Part shown: one piece after another, positions 25,534-35,335 of the stretch
Layout of the letters: each line of letters opens with the position of its first letter
Numbering within the stretch: the first letter of the stretch is position 1
NCBI GenBank assembly: GCA_015056815.1
Contig: SVFN01000027.1
Span: 2,581-65,197 of the forward strand
Length of the DNA: 62,617 nt
From: Lachnospiraceae bacterium
GTDB taxonomy: Bacteria; Bacillota; Clostridia; Lachnospirales; Lachnospiraceae
Direction: 5' to 3'
Notes under the pieces: model-generated
What the model was told of the DNA's origin: nothing
What the model saw: only the letters and a program-made list of their open reading frames with translations
The model's database searches: none
Made by a program: the position numbers and the translations under genes

Positions 25534-26439
25534 CTATCCTTTCATGCTCATTGTTCTGCACTTGTCCCGGATAGACCTTTCAAGCTCCCTGGACGCAATG
25601 CTCAAAGCATATTCGTTGTTCTTTATCAGGCAAATATATCGTGTCGGCATATCCTCCTTGAGCTTCAGGCGGCAGATATTATCAGCATTCCCGTCAAGAA
25701 ACGGCTCAGGCACAAATCCGATGCCAAGACCGTTCTGCACCATAGGAAGTATCAGGTCGGCTGTTTCGGCTTCGATATCAGGCTCAAAAGGCAGACCGTT
25801 CTCGGAGAAAAAATCTCTGTAATACTCGTATGTTTTTGTTCCAGTGCTCAAAGCTATCAACGGGTATTTTGCTATTTCTTTTAAACTGACCTCTTTTTCT
25901 GCAAGATGTTCAAATACATGACCGCATATTGCAGTTTCCCGAAAACTGCATATTTTTAGAGCATTAAGCGAGCCGATCTCATCGGCAGGTGTTGTAACGA
26001 CTGCCAGATCGACCAAGCCCTTCTGTAAAGCTGTGATCGCCTGCGGTGTGGAATAATTGCATATTTTCAGCTTAACGCTTGGATATTTGCTGTGGTAAGC
26101 TCCAAGTATCGGAAGCAGAAAGCACCTGAGAGCGACTTCGGTAGCTCCTATGGATATAATGCCGTTTTGCAGGCTTTTATTCAGGGACACTTCCTCCTCG
26201 CCTGCCTGTATCTGCTCAACTGCTGTACGGATATGCTCATAGAGCCTTTCACCCTCTGGAGTCAGACGAACGCCCCTGTTTGTCCTTTCAAAAAGGGTAC
26301 ATTCAAGCTCTGCTTCAAGAGTTTTGATCGTTCTTGTAATATTGGGCTGGTTGAGCGTTAAAGCATTAGCAGCCCTCGTTATACTTCCGTATTTGGTCAC
26401 ATAGTAGAAAATTTTGTAATGGTCATAGCTGATATTCAT
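25534..26439 (-). CDS. LysR-family transcriptional regulator
   Basis: A roughly 301-residue regulator with a typical N-terminal winged HTH (HYKIFYYVTKYGSITRAANALTLNQPNITRTIKTLEAELECTLFERTNRGVRLTPEG) and a two-lobed effector domain (GIISIGATEVALRCFLLPILGAYHSKYPSVKLKI, VQNGLGIGFVPEPFL). The start at 26439 is chosen over 26451 because a site is better spaced; both are possible. It is divergent from a MATE transporter at 26562 with 122 bases between, the standard LysR arrangement, so it most likely controls that transporter and itself. Confidence 0.9.
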   Translation of the reverse strand: MNISYDHYKIFYYVTKYGSITRAANALTLNQPNITRTIKTLEAELECTLFERTNRGVRLTPEGERLYEHIRTAVEQIQAGEEEVSLNKSLQNGIISIGATEVALRCFLLPILGAYHSKYPSVKLKICNYSTPQAITALQKGLVDLAVVTTPADEIGSLNALKICSFRETAICGHVFEHLAEKEVSLKEIAKYPLIALSTGTKTYEYYRDFFSENGLPFEPDIEAETADLILPMVQNGLGIGFVPEPFLDGNADNICRLKLKEDMPTRYICLIKNNEYALSIASRELERSIRDKCRTMSMKG

Positions 26440-26451
26440 ATTATTCACCAT

Positions 26452-26561
26452 ACCTTTATGATATATCTGATATATTAAACATACATTTTACATATCTCAT
26501 TATATGTATATAATATAGATGCTGAGCCAAGTCAAGTATTATTTTTAAGGAGTGTTGTTTG
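26452..26561. promoter_or_regulatory. divergent LysR/MATE intergenic region
   Basis: Very A+T-rich, with ATGATATATC-TGATATAT near 26459 and TATGTATATAATATAG near 26500-26517, which offers a -10 TATAAT for the MATE gene. AAGGAG lies before ATG 26562. Confidence 0.5.
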
Positions 26562-27929
26562 ATGACCAAAGATCTTACTGTTGGAAAACCGGATAAGGTG
26601 CTGTGGAAGTTTTGCCTGCCGTTGTTTGGTAGTATTATCTTCCAGCAGCTTTACAACATCGCCGACAGCTTTGTTGCGGGAAAATTTGTAGGTGAGGATG
26701 CTCTTGCGGCAGTTGGAAACAGCTACGAAATCACTTTGATATTCATAGCCTTTGCGTTCGGCTGCAATATCGGGTGTTCGGTGATTGTATCCCAGCTTTT
26801 CGGTGCAAAACGTTTGAAGGATATGAAAACGGCTGTCTATACCACCTTGATCTCGGGCGGTGTTTTGTGTCTTGCGCTTATGATTGGAGGGTTTGTCTTT
26901 TCTGACGGTCTGCTAAGGCTGATACACACACCCAATAATATCCTGTCGGATTCAAAGCTGTACCTTGACATATATATATGGGGACTTCCGTTCGTTTTCT
27001 TCTATAATGTGGCAACCGGCATTTTCTCCGCACTCGGCGATTCAAAAACGCCGTTCATATTCCTTGCGGCTTCATCAGTATCAAATATCGGTGCAGATAT
27101 ACTGTTCGTTACCGCCTTTCACATGGGCGTTTCGGGAGTTGCGTGGGCTACCTTCATCTGTCAGGGGATAAGCTGTATTCTTGCAATGGTTGTTGTATTC
27201 AGGAGATTTGCAAAAATAGAGACGGAGGGAAAAGCCAAGCCTTTCTCATGGAGATTGCTCGTCAAGATCGCAGCGGTAGCAGTTCCGAGTATATTGCAGC
27301 AGAGCTTCATATCTGTCGGCAACATCATCATTCAAGGCATTATCAACGATTTCGGATCGAGCGTTATCGCTGGCTATGCCGCTTCGGTAAAGCTGAACAA
27401 CCTCGTCATCACATCGCTCACAACTCTGGGGAATGGCGTATCTAACTTTACTGCCCAGAACATAGGAGCAAATAAGCTGCCGAGAGTAAAGGAAGGCTTC
27501 AAGGCAGGCATAAAGCTTGTATGGGTGCTGTGCATACCGCTCACGGCTGCCTATCTGCTCGCAGGGAAATATCTTGTGTATATCTTCCTTGACGAACCGA
27601 CAGGAACAGCAATGGAGGTCGGCATAAGGTTCTTGCAGATACTGTCGCCGTTTTACTTTGTTGTATCCGCAAAACTCGTTTCTGACGGTGTACTGAGGGG
27701 TGCAGGAATGATGAAGCAGTTTATGGCTGCGACATTCACCGACCTGATACTTCGTGTTGTATTTGCTAAGATATTGTCCGTAGTCTTCGGGACAACAGGT
27801 ATATGGCTTGCCTGGCCGCTTGGCTGGACAGTCGCTATGGGAATGTCTGTAATGTTCTATCATTCCGGAGCGTGGAACAAAAAAATGTCGAGATCCCATT
27901 TTGATCACCCTATGAAGGGTACTGTATGA
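26562..27929 (+). CDS. MATE-family multidrug/metabolite efflux transporter
   Basis: A 455-residue polytopic membrane protein with twelve predicted helices and the internal two-fold repeat of the MATE family: QQLYNIADSFVAGKFVGEDALAAVGNSYEI in the first half and QQSFISVGNIIIQGIINDFGSSVIAGYAASVKLNNL in the second. Both are recognisable family signatures. It exports cationic compounds using an ion gradient. The ATG at 26562 is preferred to the TTG at 26559. A LysR gene is divergent. A second MATE protein lies at 44336; the two are not close copies. Confidence 0.92.
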   Translation: MTKDLTVGKPDKVLWKFCLPLFGSIIFQQLYNIADSFVAGKFVGEDALAAVGNSYEITLIFIAFAFGCNIGCSVIVSQLFGAKRLKDMKTAVYTTLISGGVLCLALMIGGFVFSDGLLRLIHTPNNILSDSKLYLDIYIWGLPFVFFYNVATGIFSALGDSKTPFIFLAASSVSNIGADILFVTAFHMGVSGVAWATFICQGISCILAMVVVFRRFAKIETEGKAKPFSWRLLVKIAAVAVPSILQQSFISVGNIIIQGIINDFGSSVIAGYAASVKLNNLVITSLTTLGNGVSNFTAQNIGANKLPRVKEGFKAGIKLVWVLCIPLTAAYLLAGKYLVYIFLDEPTGTAMEVGIRFLQILSPFYFVVSAKLVSDGVLRGAGMMKQFMAATFTDLILRVVFAKILSVVFGTTGIWLAWPLGWTVAMGMSVMFYHSGAWNKKMSRSHFDHPMKGTV

Positions 27930-27988
27930 GATGTGCAAAAATAACATTCTCGCTAAGTATATATGCTTGTCAAGCAGGACTTCAACGA

Positions 27989-28348
27989 TCATCTTTTCTT
28001 ATCTGTAAGAGTTGGTGCACAAACCAAATACAACATGAACCACCCCAGTGATTCTGTTCCGGAATCCAGACCTTCCGATATCAAATTAAGTAAGTTTCCG
28101 AAAAGTATGCCAAAAACAGGGCAACATATGATCACATCATCGGTTCCAAACTCCCCGATCATTTTCTGAGCCTTGCCAAGCCCATAATCCTGAGCCAGAT
28201 CAAAGATTAGAAGATCCCTTTCCTTCGCTCTGTCATAACACTTTCTGATCGTGTCAATATCAACACTTTCTCCCCGAAGCACCTTTCCATATACCGCACT
28301 TCCCCAGGAATTAGTTCCCACAACAGCTAACGGTTTTAGAATATCCAT
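27989..28348 (-). pseudogene. aldo/keto reductase N-terminal fragment
   Basis: About 75 residues (VGTNSWGSAVYGKVLRGESVDIDTIRKCYDRAKERDLLIFDLAQDYGLGKAQKMIGEFGTDDVII) read as the N-terminal NADPH-binding part of an aldo/keto reductase, including the DLAQDYG segment that stands where the catalytic Asp lies in the family. Then the sequence changes to a hydrophobic tail unlike the family (CCPVFGILFGNLLNLIS) and stops. A full reductase has about 300 residues. It is a truncated, likely nonfunctional gene. Confidence 0.65.
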
Positions 28349-28476
28349 CTCGCGCCTCCAAAACTTTCAATCTATTTGATTTTCTCATACACTCTTACTT
28401 CGCTCCCAGCCATTTCTCAGATTCCCAAGTAAAAAGAGGCATTTTATCTTTGATTGCAGTTTTATCAACCGGCTCT

Positions 28477-29109
28477 TTACCCTTTCTTCTTATATCCACA
28501 ATCACAATATGGCCCCCCTGAAGCCAATGTATATTCTCTGACAAAATCCGAGGCTCCTCCAAATTCACTCATCGTATAATCCAGATGACACATAGCAGGA
28601 ACCAGGTCATATAATCCATACTCCTTCATAAGAGTACATATTCCGCACGTGTAGAATCTCGCCTCATATCCACTGCCATCATCATAAGGAAGATATTCCA
28701 TGTTCCACGAATAGGGATTTCTGTCACCAGCTTTTAGAGAAGCTGTCTTTTTCATTCCTTCAATATCGCTTTGTGAAAACTTCTTCTTTCCTCCCATGCG
28801 GCAAAATATCTTTGTGGCCTTATTCGTCATCGCATGTTCATAATAAAGGGTTGCCTCTTCCAACGATGGCCTCCTGTTCATACTAAGAAGAAACGCTGCC
28901 AGAAGCGCACAGTTTACAATATTTGTCTTAAATCTGTCTCCTTTTTCAAACTCTGGAAGTTTTTCTATTATCTTCCGATACTTTGGCTTTGCCACCTTCG
29001 TTATCCTTTTTGCATCAGAACTGTCGTAGCCAAGATCTTTAATAAGAGCTTTCTTAAATTGTCTATTAAATAACATCCACATTCCTGCCGGCATTCCAGT
29101 ATATTTCAT
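28477..29109 (-). CDS. ATC-hydrolase family protein, 210 aa (copy 1)
   Basis: Resembles the L-2-amino-thiazoline-4-carboxylate hydrolase family: helical, with the Cys-rich C-terminal signature YCDCGYKKK and MCHLDYTMSEF. The family was named for an enzyme of cysteine-precursor metabolism, but most members in Clostridia are untested. The start at 29109 follows GGAG; longer frames are not supported. A palindromic operator (29146-29161) lies 37 bases upstream, identical in pattern to the operator before the TetR operon and the second ATC-type operon. A second family member lies at 42187. Confidence 0.75.
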   Translation of the reverse strand: MKYTGMPAGMWMLFNRQFKKALIKDLGYDSSDAKRITKVAKPKYRKIIEKLPEFEKGDRFKTNIVNCALLAAFLLSMNRRPSLEEATLYYEHAMTNKATKIFCRMGGKKKFSQSDIEGMKKTASLKAGDRNPYSWNMEYLPYDDGSGYEARFYTCGICTLMKEYGLYDLVPAMCHLDYTMSEFGGASDFVREYTLASGGPYCDCGYKKKG

Positions 29110-29145
29110 CTTCAGATCTCCTATATACAGTATTATAACACTTTT

Positions 29146-29161
29146 GTTAGACATAGCTAAC
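29146..29161. promoter_or_regulatory. TetR-type operator upstream of ATC-hydrolase copy 1
   Basis: GTTAGACATAGCTAAC, 16 bp, matching the pattern at 33732, 42972 and 43069. A TATAAT-like sequence (TATAACAC complement) lies close by. Confidence 0.6.
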
Positions 29162-29167
29162 TGCATA

Positions 29168-31432
29168 TCAATCCTCCTGCTTGAGGCTTTCAGCCATATC
29201 AACTCTGTCGAGCTTGCGGCTTCCGAAGTAAAGCGACACGATATATGCACCCACGACTATAAAAAAGTACATTATCAGTGTAACAGGCTTTACCACAACA
29301 TCGATATACACGCCCGAGTGTTCTGTAGAGCCCAGCATCATGAGCTTCGTCATGTATATTGTTACGGGTATTGCCAAAATATAGCAGCAGGGCAAAAGCA
29401 GGTGATTCGGGCGAAGTATGATCTGTCTTATCTCCGATCCGTGATACCCCAGCACCTTCAACATAGAGATATTTCTCTCATTTTCATCAATCAGCATACC
29501 TGAGAGAAGGTTGATCATAAGAATACATACGATGATCCCAACCGTCAGAAGTATTGCATATACTACCTTTGTCGTGGCAAGCGCCTGCTCAAAGGAATCT
29601 CGGTATGAATCAAAATCCGCTATCTTAAGTATATCTTTTGCAGGCACATCGACAGGTTCGACGCTTAATATATTGTTATATTCGTTCGTTGACACACCCA
29701 CAATACGTGCAGCATTTTCCTTACTTGTGAGTACGAGGCGAAGCGCATCATTGTCAATGATATCACTGATAGTAATGGTCGTTTCCACTCCTGTTATCCT
29801 GTGAATAAAGGTGAAATCATCGCCCGCGCTGATGCCGTAGTATTTCGCAGCGCCGCTTGTCATATAATACTCACCATAAGTAAGCGGATTTCCCGATAAA
29901 GACTCTCTCTTAAGCAGCGTGTTGTCTTTATCATAACCTATAAGATTAAATGCTACCGAAGTGCCTGGTACTTCAAACATCACATCAATAAGAGTCTGAC
30001 CATTCTCCACTTCCCCGGCACGGAAGGTTTTCAGTCCCGTCTCGTATCTGGCATCTCCCATCATGTCGGGCAGTACATTTTCAAGTACATTACGCTGTGA
30101 GTCCTGACACATGCCCCCGAGAAGTATGATCATGCTTGCAACGGTCATGCCTATGATAAACACCAGTGTCCTTACCGGATTTCCGATAAGGACGCGAAAC
30201 ATATATACCGTTTTAAACCGAAGTCCCGACCCCCGGAAAAGCTTCCTGACCGTTTTTACATTCTTTCCTTTCTTCATAAGCATGGAAGCGTCTTTGCGAA
30301 GTAAAACAGAAGTAACAATAACAGTCACCATGATATTGAATATAATCGGCAAAATGAATGCAACGACCATATATATGATTTTGTATCTCACACTGTAAGG
30401 AAAGCTGTCGACATCACCATAGAAAAATGCGCAGAAAGCTCTTGAAAATGGAATCCCCGCCAGAATCCCCCCTAAACTTCCGATAACGGACGGAATAAGC
30501 GCATAAAGAACATAGTGCCTGTTAAGCTCGCTCTCCTTATACCCGAGTGCCTTCAAAGTACCGATATTAACCGATTCACCGTCTATGATACGCGATAGCA
30601 TAAATGCAACTATAATCATAACAAGTGCGAAAAGGATGATGCTGTAAGAAGAAAACTCCTCCTTAAGCATGACTGCCTCATCCCTGAGTGTAGATATTCT
30701 GGAATTCGCGTCTGAATTGAAGTACTCGACAGGTCTGTAGTCCGCGTAAAGAGTCTGCCTGAATGGATTGATATTATTGCTGTCATAAAAGATCGCACTG
30801 TAATATGTATTATCTGTAAGAGTCATATCCGATTTCAGAATCTTTTCATAAGTATCGTCACTTACAACCGCTGTCGTAAAATGATAATAGTCGCCTATGG
30901 TCTCCGTGAGATCCTTTAAAGTATTCAGATAATCCGGTCGAAGAGCATACCCACCGATGGTCAATTTTTCATTACCGATTACTACTTCATCACCTATGGA
31001 GAGATTGTTGTAACCGGCGTATTTTTTACATATATATACAACATCATCCGTAGCGGATGAAGGTGTCACCTCTGCGCTTTTGCCATCTTTTGTCTCAAAT
31101 ATCCACGTAAGATTGACCTTGGAAGATGCGCTAAACACCCTTATGATGTTATCTCCGATTGTGATATCCGTATATTTTTGTTCCTCCAGTAAAAGATCAA
31201 AATCATCTTCATATCGCAACATATCTTCATCTGATATCTTCTGTCCGGTAACAAATTGAGCATCCTCGACATACAGATTTCCGTATATCTCCTCGCAGTT
31301 TTGTTCCAATGTATTGGCGGTCGTAAGCGCGCCCACAAGCATAGTCACCGCCACTACCGTAAGAAAACATGTGACCAGATAAAAAGATAAGTTTTTGCGA
31401 ACGGATCTGAAAGCTTTACGTTCGAGTGTCAT
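29168..31432 (-). CDS. ABC transporter permease, FtsX type, 754 aa
   Basis: A polytopic protein with the FtsX/MacB plan in two halves. First helix FYLVTCFLTVVAVTMLVGAL; outer domain to about residue 250; helices SIILFALVMIIVAFMLSRII, YALIPSVIGSLGGILAGI and FILPIIFNIMVTVIVTSVLL; second half with VFIIGMTVASMIILLGGM, VVYAILLTVGIIVCILMINLLSG and a last helix near LIMYFFIVVGAYIVSLYFG. It starts on the ATGA overlap with the ATPase gene (31429-31432), so they are translated together. The partner ATPase and the hydrolase make a small export operon under TetR. Confidence 0.88.
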   Translation of the reverse strand: MTLERKAFRSVRKNLSFYLVTCFLTVVAVTMLVGALTTANTLEQNCEEIYGNLYVEDAQFVTGQKISDEDMLRYEDDFDLLLEEQKYTDITIGDNIIRVFSASSKVNLTWIFETKDGKSAEVTPSSATDDVVYICKKYAGYNNLSIGDEVVIGNEKLTIGGYALRPDYLNTLKDLTETIGDYYHFTTAVVSDDTYEKILKSDMTLTDNTYYSAIFYDSNNINPFRQTLYADYRPVEYFNSDANSRISTLRDEAVMLKEEFSSYSIILFALVMIIVAFMLSRIIDGESVNIGTLKALGYKESELNRHYVLYALIPSVIGSLGGILAGIPFSRAFCAFFYGDVDSFPYSVRYKIIYMVVAFILPIIFNIMVTVIVTSVLLRKDASMLMKKGKNVKTVRKLFRGSGLRFKTVYMFRVLIGNPVRTLVFIIGMTVASMIILLGGMCQDSQRNVLENVLPDMMGDARYETGLKTFRAGEVENGQTLIDVMFEVPGTSVAFNLIGYDKDNTLLKRESLSGNPLTYGEYYMTSGAAKYYGISAGDDFTFIHRITGVETTITISDIIDNDALRLVLTSKENAARIVGVSTNEYNNILSVEPVDVPAKDILKIADFDSYRDSFEQALATTKVVYAILLTVGIIVCILMINLLSGMLIDENERNISMLKVLGYHGSEIRQIILRPNHLLLPCCYILAIPVTIYMTKLMMLGSTEHSGVYIDVVVKPVTLIMYFFIVVGAYIVSLYFGSRKLDRVDMAESLKQED

Positions 31433-32127
31433 ATTCCCAGTTCCTCCGCCTTAAGTTTTGTTTTGACAGTATTCTCCACAACCCTTCCGTCCTTGATTCT
31501 GACCAGCCTGTCTGCCATGCCGGATATCCTCTCATCATGGGTTATCATGATGATCGTTGTATTATACCTCTCGTTTATGGCTTGTAAAACCTTAAGGACA
31601 TCCCTTGTCGATGCGGAATCGAGCGCCCCTGTCAGCTCGTCGCACAATAAAAGAGCCGGATTTTTCACAAGAGCTCTTGCTATCGAACATCTTTGCTGCT
31701 GCCCTCCGGAAAGTTCCGACGGAAAATGCGTCATGTGTTTTTCGAGTCCCAGAACCTGAAGCAGCTCAGTCTCGTCAAGAGGCTCTTTCGCTATATCCTT
31801 AACAACCCTGACATTCTCGATAACATTCAATTCGGGTATAAGATTATATGCCTGAAAAACCATCCCCAGTTTCTCCCGGCGGTAATCCGTAAGCTGCTTT
31901 TTATTAAGAGCAGTAATTTCCAGTCCGTCAACAGTTATCGAACCGCTGTCCACACGATCAAGTCCTCCGATCATATTAAGCAAAGTACTCTTACCTGAAC
32001 CGGAAGGTCCCAAAATAACGCAGACCTCTCCTTTTGATATATCAAGACTCACGTCATCCAGCGCCTTAACCGCGGATTCGCCCTGCCCATATCCTCGTGA
32101 AATATTTCTTATAGTTATGTGCTCCAA
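31429..32127 (-). CDS. ABC transporter ATP-binding protein, LolD/MacB type
   Basis: A 232-residue ATPase with Walker A GPSGSGKST, Q-loop VFQAYNLIPELNVIEN, signature LSGGQQQR, Walker B LLLCDELTGALD and switch His MITHDER. Partner of the FtsX-type permease with which its stop codon overlaps (ATGA). Lies 9 bases after the hydrolase gene. Confidence 0.93.
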   Translation of the reverse strand: MEHITIRNISRGYGQGESAVKALDDVSLDISKGEVCVILGPSGSGKSTLLNMIGGLDRVDSGSITVDGLEITALNKKQLTDYRREKLGMVFQAYNLIPELNVIENVRVVKDIAKEPLDETELLQVLGLEKHMTHFPSELSGGQQQRCSIARALVKNPALLLCDELTGALDSASTRDVLKVLQAINERYNTTIIMITHDERISGMADRLVRIKDGRVVENTVKTKLKAEELGI

Positions 32128-32136
32128 TACGCCACC

Positions 32137-33051
32137 TCACTTTTTCCATTCATTTATAGCATAAGACATCTTACTATCCACATCTTCTCTGGTCTTTCTG
32201 CACTCTGAGGGATAGTCTTTTCCTGCTTTGAATAATCGTATGAACAAACTGCTGCCTATGGGAAGCATCGTTTTAAGAAGACTCTCCGGAAAAATAAAGT
32301 GGGTTCCGTGCTCATAAACAAGGATTTCCGGTATGCACTCGCTCTCCTTCTCTTTAAGCCGCAGTTCCATGCGCCGTATATATTTGGCAGTGTCCCACAG
32401 GACATCGTCCTCAGCTCCGATAAGAAGCAGCTTGCCTTTGATTCTTTCGACTTTGATCTTCTCTTCCTCTTTAACCGGGTGTAGTCTCTCGGACTCATCG
32501 AACAGTTTTCGCGTGGCAACCATATCTCCTCCTGCTTTGGATTCTTCCTTAATCTTCTGTCCGTATTCGGGATGCCTGTATGCATAAGGCAGGTATGGAA
32601 GCGGCTTACCCTGCCAGGTTAAGGTGGACTCATTCTCTCCCGGCCACTCGTTAAAGCCATCCCTTTTGCCCCTATAAAATCCCTCCATGATAAAATCACT
32701 GGGAGAAAGTGCAATCGTAAGCGTTATCTCCGGATAGTATGACGCTGCCACAAGTGAAAACATTCCGGTAGTGGATGCTCCGACTATGCCGAATTTTCTG
32801 ATTCCCTTTTTCCTCATATATTCGATGGCATTGCCGATACGCTCTACAGGCATATTGTGATGACCGTAATCCTTGTGAGCAGGCGACAGAGTCATGACAC
32901 TGACACCATATTTTTTGTGAATCCACTTTACCGCTGACTTTGCCAAATAATCTTCGCAGTCATCACCCAGCATCGCCATGATCGCCGCATCCGCCCCATC
33001 ATAGGGCCAGTAACAACCATAAAAACCTTCCGTTATCTTCTCTTTAATCAT
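32137..33051 (-). CDS. alpha/beta hydrolase, BAAT/acyl-CoA thioesterase type
   Basis: A 304-residue hydrolase with the nucleophile elbow GASTTG (about residue 93), a lid-like insert (ALSPSDFIMEGFYRGKRDGFNEWPGENESTLTWQGKPLPYLPYAY), an acid residue region GAEDDVLWDTAKYI and His in YEHGTHFIFP. The layout matches the C-terminal domain of bile-acid-CoA:amino-acid acyltransferase/thioesterase proteins, but such single-domain bacterial members are varied hydrolases. It follows the TetR gene by 4 bases and precedes the ABC genes, so it is co-regulated with them. Confidence 0.78.
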   Translation of the reverse strand: MIKEKITEGFYGCYWPYDGADAAIMAMLGDDCEDYLAKSAVKWIHKKYGVSVMTLSPAHKDYGHHNMPVERIGNAIEYMRKKGIRKFGIVGASTTGMFSLVAASYYPEITLTIALSPSDFIMEGFYRGKRDGFNEWPGENESTLTWQGKPLPYLPYAYRHPEYGQKIKEESKAGGDMVATRKLFDESERLHPVKEEEKIKVERIKGKLLLIGAEDDVLWDTAKYIRRMELRLKEKESECIPEILVYEHGTHFIFPESLLKTMLPIGSSLFIRLFKAGKDYPSECRKTREDVDSKMSYAINEWKK

Positions 33052-33055
33052 TTAT

Positions 33056-33649
33056 TCATCCTCTTTCAAATATAAGATTTAATATCGTGTCAACCAGTGT
33101 ATCAATGGTTTCCTTATATACAGCTTCGTGCAGTTCCTCTCTTGACTCTGATGCAATAACCAGAAGTTTTGTCATATTGGCTATCAGGGGAAGACTTACA
33201 TCTTTCCTGACATTATCCAGATGTCTTAGAAGTTCACCGGTGATCGCACTTTCCTTCTCAATGTCAGGTTCAAAAGTATCTGTATTCTTAAAAAGCTTTG
33301 CTTCATCCTCAAGTGTAAGATGCGGATAGATGCTTATCTCTTCATCTACAACAGCATGAAGATACTTACGGGCGTCTTCCTCTCCAAGCTTCCTTTTCCC
33401 ATTTAAAACATCCTCACTTATAAGAACCGGAATCATCTTCTGCCTGTGATACAGTATAAGGTCTGCCATGTATTCTTCCTTGTTCTTCCAAAAATGATAG
33501 AAAGTTCCCTTGGCTATGCCTGCAGCTTCCGTAATTTTCGATATGGTCGTGTGAGTCATCCCATACTTTTTAAGTAATGGGAAACCCGCTTCAAGCATAA
33601 TAAGCTTTATCTGACTTTTTTCTTCTTCTGTAAAAACTCTGGTCGGCAT
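33056..33649 (-). CDS. TetR-family transcriptional regulator
   Basis: A 197-residue repressor. HTH: AGFPLLKKYGMTHTTISKITEAAGIAKGTFYHFWKNKEEYMADLILYH, a typical TetR N-terminus; the C-terminal ligand domain is unassigned. It leads the operon TetR - hydrolase - ABC ATPase - permease. A 16-bp palindrome 83 bases upstream (33732-33747) is the likely autoregulatory operator. The same palindrome stands before both ATC-hydrolase transcripts, so this protein probably runs a three-operon regulon. Confidence 0.88.
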   Translation of the reverse strand: MPTRVFTEEEKSQIKLIMLEAGFPLLKKYGMTHTTISKITEAAGIAKGTFYHFWKNKEEYMADLILYHRQKMIPVLISEDVLNGKRKLGEEDARKYLHAVVDEEISIYPHLTLEDEAKLFKNTDTFEPDIEKESAITGELLRHLDNVRKDVSLPLIANMTKLLVIASESREELHEAVYKETIDTLVDTILNLIFERG

Positions 33650-33731
33650 ATAACCGCTCCTTTATGACTGTTTTAAAATAATGTTCACATGAGAATTCTA
33701 ATACACCTAAAGTAAGTTGTCAATAATTAAT

Positions 33732-33747
33732 ATTAGACATTGCTAAC
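33732..33747. promoter_or_regulatory. TetR-type operator upstream of the TetR operon
   Basis: ATTAGACATTGCTAAC, a near-palindrome with the same pattern RTTAG-N5-GCTAAC as at 29146, 42972 and 43069. Confidence 0.6.
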
Positions 33748-34305
33748 TATACATGACAAATGCAGTTCCCAGACTCATTCCATTCCGTAGCCAACTTTGT
33801 AATAACGGAATCACAGATAATCCTTCCATTAAAAAGTTTCTATCTCGGGATATGTGAGATATACATATATCAAATATGTTGCGAAAGGAATAGCGTTTGT
33901 CGTAAATGGTAATCATTTATGATTATTCTCTGAATTTTTAGTTCTATTTGTCAGCTCCCTTTGGTAATTATCTTCCGGTATAATTCACCTTCCAATATTT
34001 AAGTATTTTTACTGAATCCAATATGAATGCCATCCGCTGTTTAATATTTTCCCATCTTTTGGAACCTGGCGGATGCAGTTGAATGCATTTAAATAATCAC
34101 CCACTACACAAAGCAACATCATAAAAGAATATGCAACGCTCCGTTGATCTGTTCTTCGATCGTTCCACCTATATTTCCAACACAGTATCCGAGATAACAA
34201 AAATCACCCACTTTAATGATCCCGGAATGCGCCCACTCTTCATTGACATCGTATCTTTCAATTTTTCCCATACTTCTTCATCCTCCGTAGTGAGTAATGT
34301 CGAAA
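33748..34305. other. gene-poor gap with decayed coding fragments
   Basis: No intact gene. Two minus-strand fragments (around 34378-34169, with DEEVWEKLKDTMSMKSGRIPG, and 34200-34009) read as parts of one decayed protein with a frame change, not recognised. The remainder near the TetR start contains the operator and promoter region. Confidence 0.4.
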
Positions 34306-34632
34306 TTATATAACTCTCAACATCACCATATAAACCGCCGTTCCGGCAATGATACTGATAAAAGTATTGTGCTTCCACTTATAGCTCACAGCTACGACAA
34401 GAACTGCTATGATTCCCGGGATTCCCGTTCCGATCAGGTCACTCTTCGCTCCCTTCAGGCAGTATACGATAAGCACTGCCATTATTGCTGAAGGAAGGAT
34501 CTGACCCAGCCTCTTCATCCAGTCCGGCATACTGCGTCCGCCTCTGAAAAGGACAAAAGGAAGTGCTCTGAGTCCAAATGTGATCACAGCCGAAACTGCG
34601 ATTGCAACCAAAAAATAAACTGTTCCCGTCAT
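34306..34632 (-). CDS. azlD: AzlD-family amino-acid export subunit
   Basis: A 108-residue membrane protein with four helices (YFLVAIAVSAVITFGLRALPFVLF, LGQILPSAIMAVLIVYCL, IPGIIAVLVVAVSYKW, ISIIAGTAVYMVMLRVI). It fits AzlD, the small subunit paired with AzlC in branched-chain amino-acid export. The start overlaps the AzlC stop as ATGA, so the subunits are made together. No other transport partner is expected. Confidence 0.85.
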   Translation of the reverse strand: MTGTVYFLVAIAVSAVITFGLRALPFVLFRGGRSMPDWMKRLGQILPSAIMAVLIVYCLKGAKSDLIGTGIPGIIAVLVVAVSYKWKHNTFISIIAGTAVYMVMLRVI

Positions 34633-35318
34633 ACCGCCGCCCCCTTCTTTCTTGCGTTATAGAGCACCAGAAGCATGGACACGATGATAAGCGCGGGCAG
34701 CATAAACTGATTCTCACCAAATATCAAAAGACATATGATCCCAATCGCCAAGCCTGCGAGTGCAGGAAAATGAGTATCTGCCTTCTCCCACTGATCTATG
34801 AAAATGATAACGAACAACGCTGTCATGCAAAAATCAATGCCTTCCATGGAGAACGGGATCAGCTGTCCCAATACTCCCCCTATGACAGCTCCAATCATCC
34901 AGTAGCATCGCGAGAGAAATGCCACCCAGAACATGGTCTGCTTTTTCTCTGTACCTTGCAGTTCCAACGTGCAGTTCACGGCATAAGTCTCATCCGTCAT
35001 CGTATGGATCATATAAGGCTTTTTTAATCCCATACTTCCGAAATCATCAACAAAGGAAAGGCTGTAGAAAGTCTGCCTGCTGTTCATAAAAAACGCCGTG
35101 ACAGCTATTGTAATGATCGAAGCCCCTGCAGAAAGAAGCGTTGTCAGCACAAACTGAAAAGCACCAGTGTATATGGTAAGACTCACAAGCAGTGAATAGT
35201 ACCACGCAACCCCCGCCTCCTCCATCAGGATCCCGTAAGCCATGCTCACAAAGAGATAGCTGCACATGATCGGTATTGACTTTATAAACGCATATTTAAA
35301 AATGTTCTTCTTGTCCAA
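34629..35318 (-). CDS. azlC: AzlC-family amino-acid export permease
   Basis: A 229-residue membrane protein of the AzlC family: SMAYGILMEEAGVAWYYSLLVSLTIYTGAFQFVLTTLLSAGASIITIAVTAFFMNSRQTFYSLSFVDDF, with the conserved GAxQF and NxRxxxYxLS features, and later helices ending ALIIVSMLLVLYNARK. Works with AzlD, whose gene it overlaps. Two small Cys-rich protein genes lie directly upstream on the same strand. Confidence 0.87.
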   Translation of the reverse strand: MDKKNIFKYAFIKSIPIMCSYLFVSMAYGILMEEAGVAWYYSLLVSLTIYTGAFQFVLTTLLSAGASIITIAVTAFFMNSRQTFYSLSFVDDFGSMGLKKPYMIHTMTDETYAVNCTLELQGTEKKQTMFWVAFLSRCYWMIGAVIGGVLGQLIPFSMEGIDFCMTALFVIIFIDQWEKADTHFPALAGLAIGIICLLIFGENQFMLPALIIVSMLLVLYNARKKGAAV

Positions 35319-35335
35319 TTTTCATCAATCTTCCA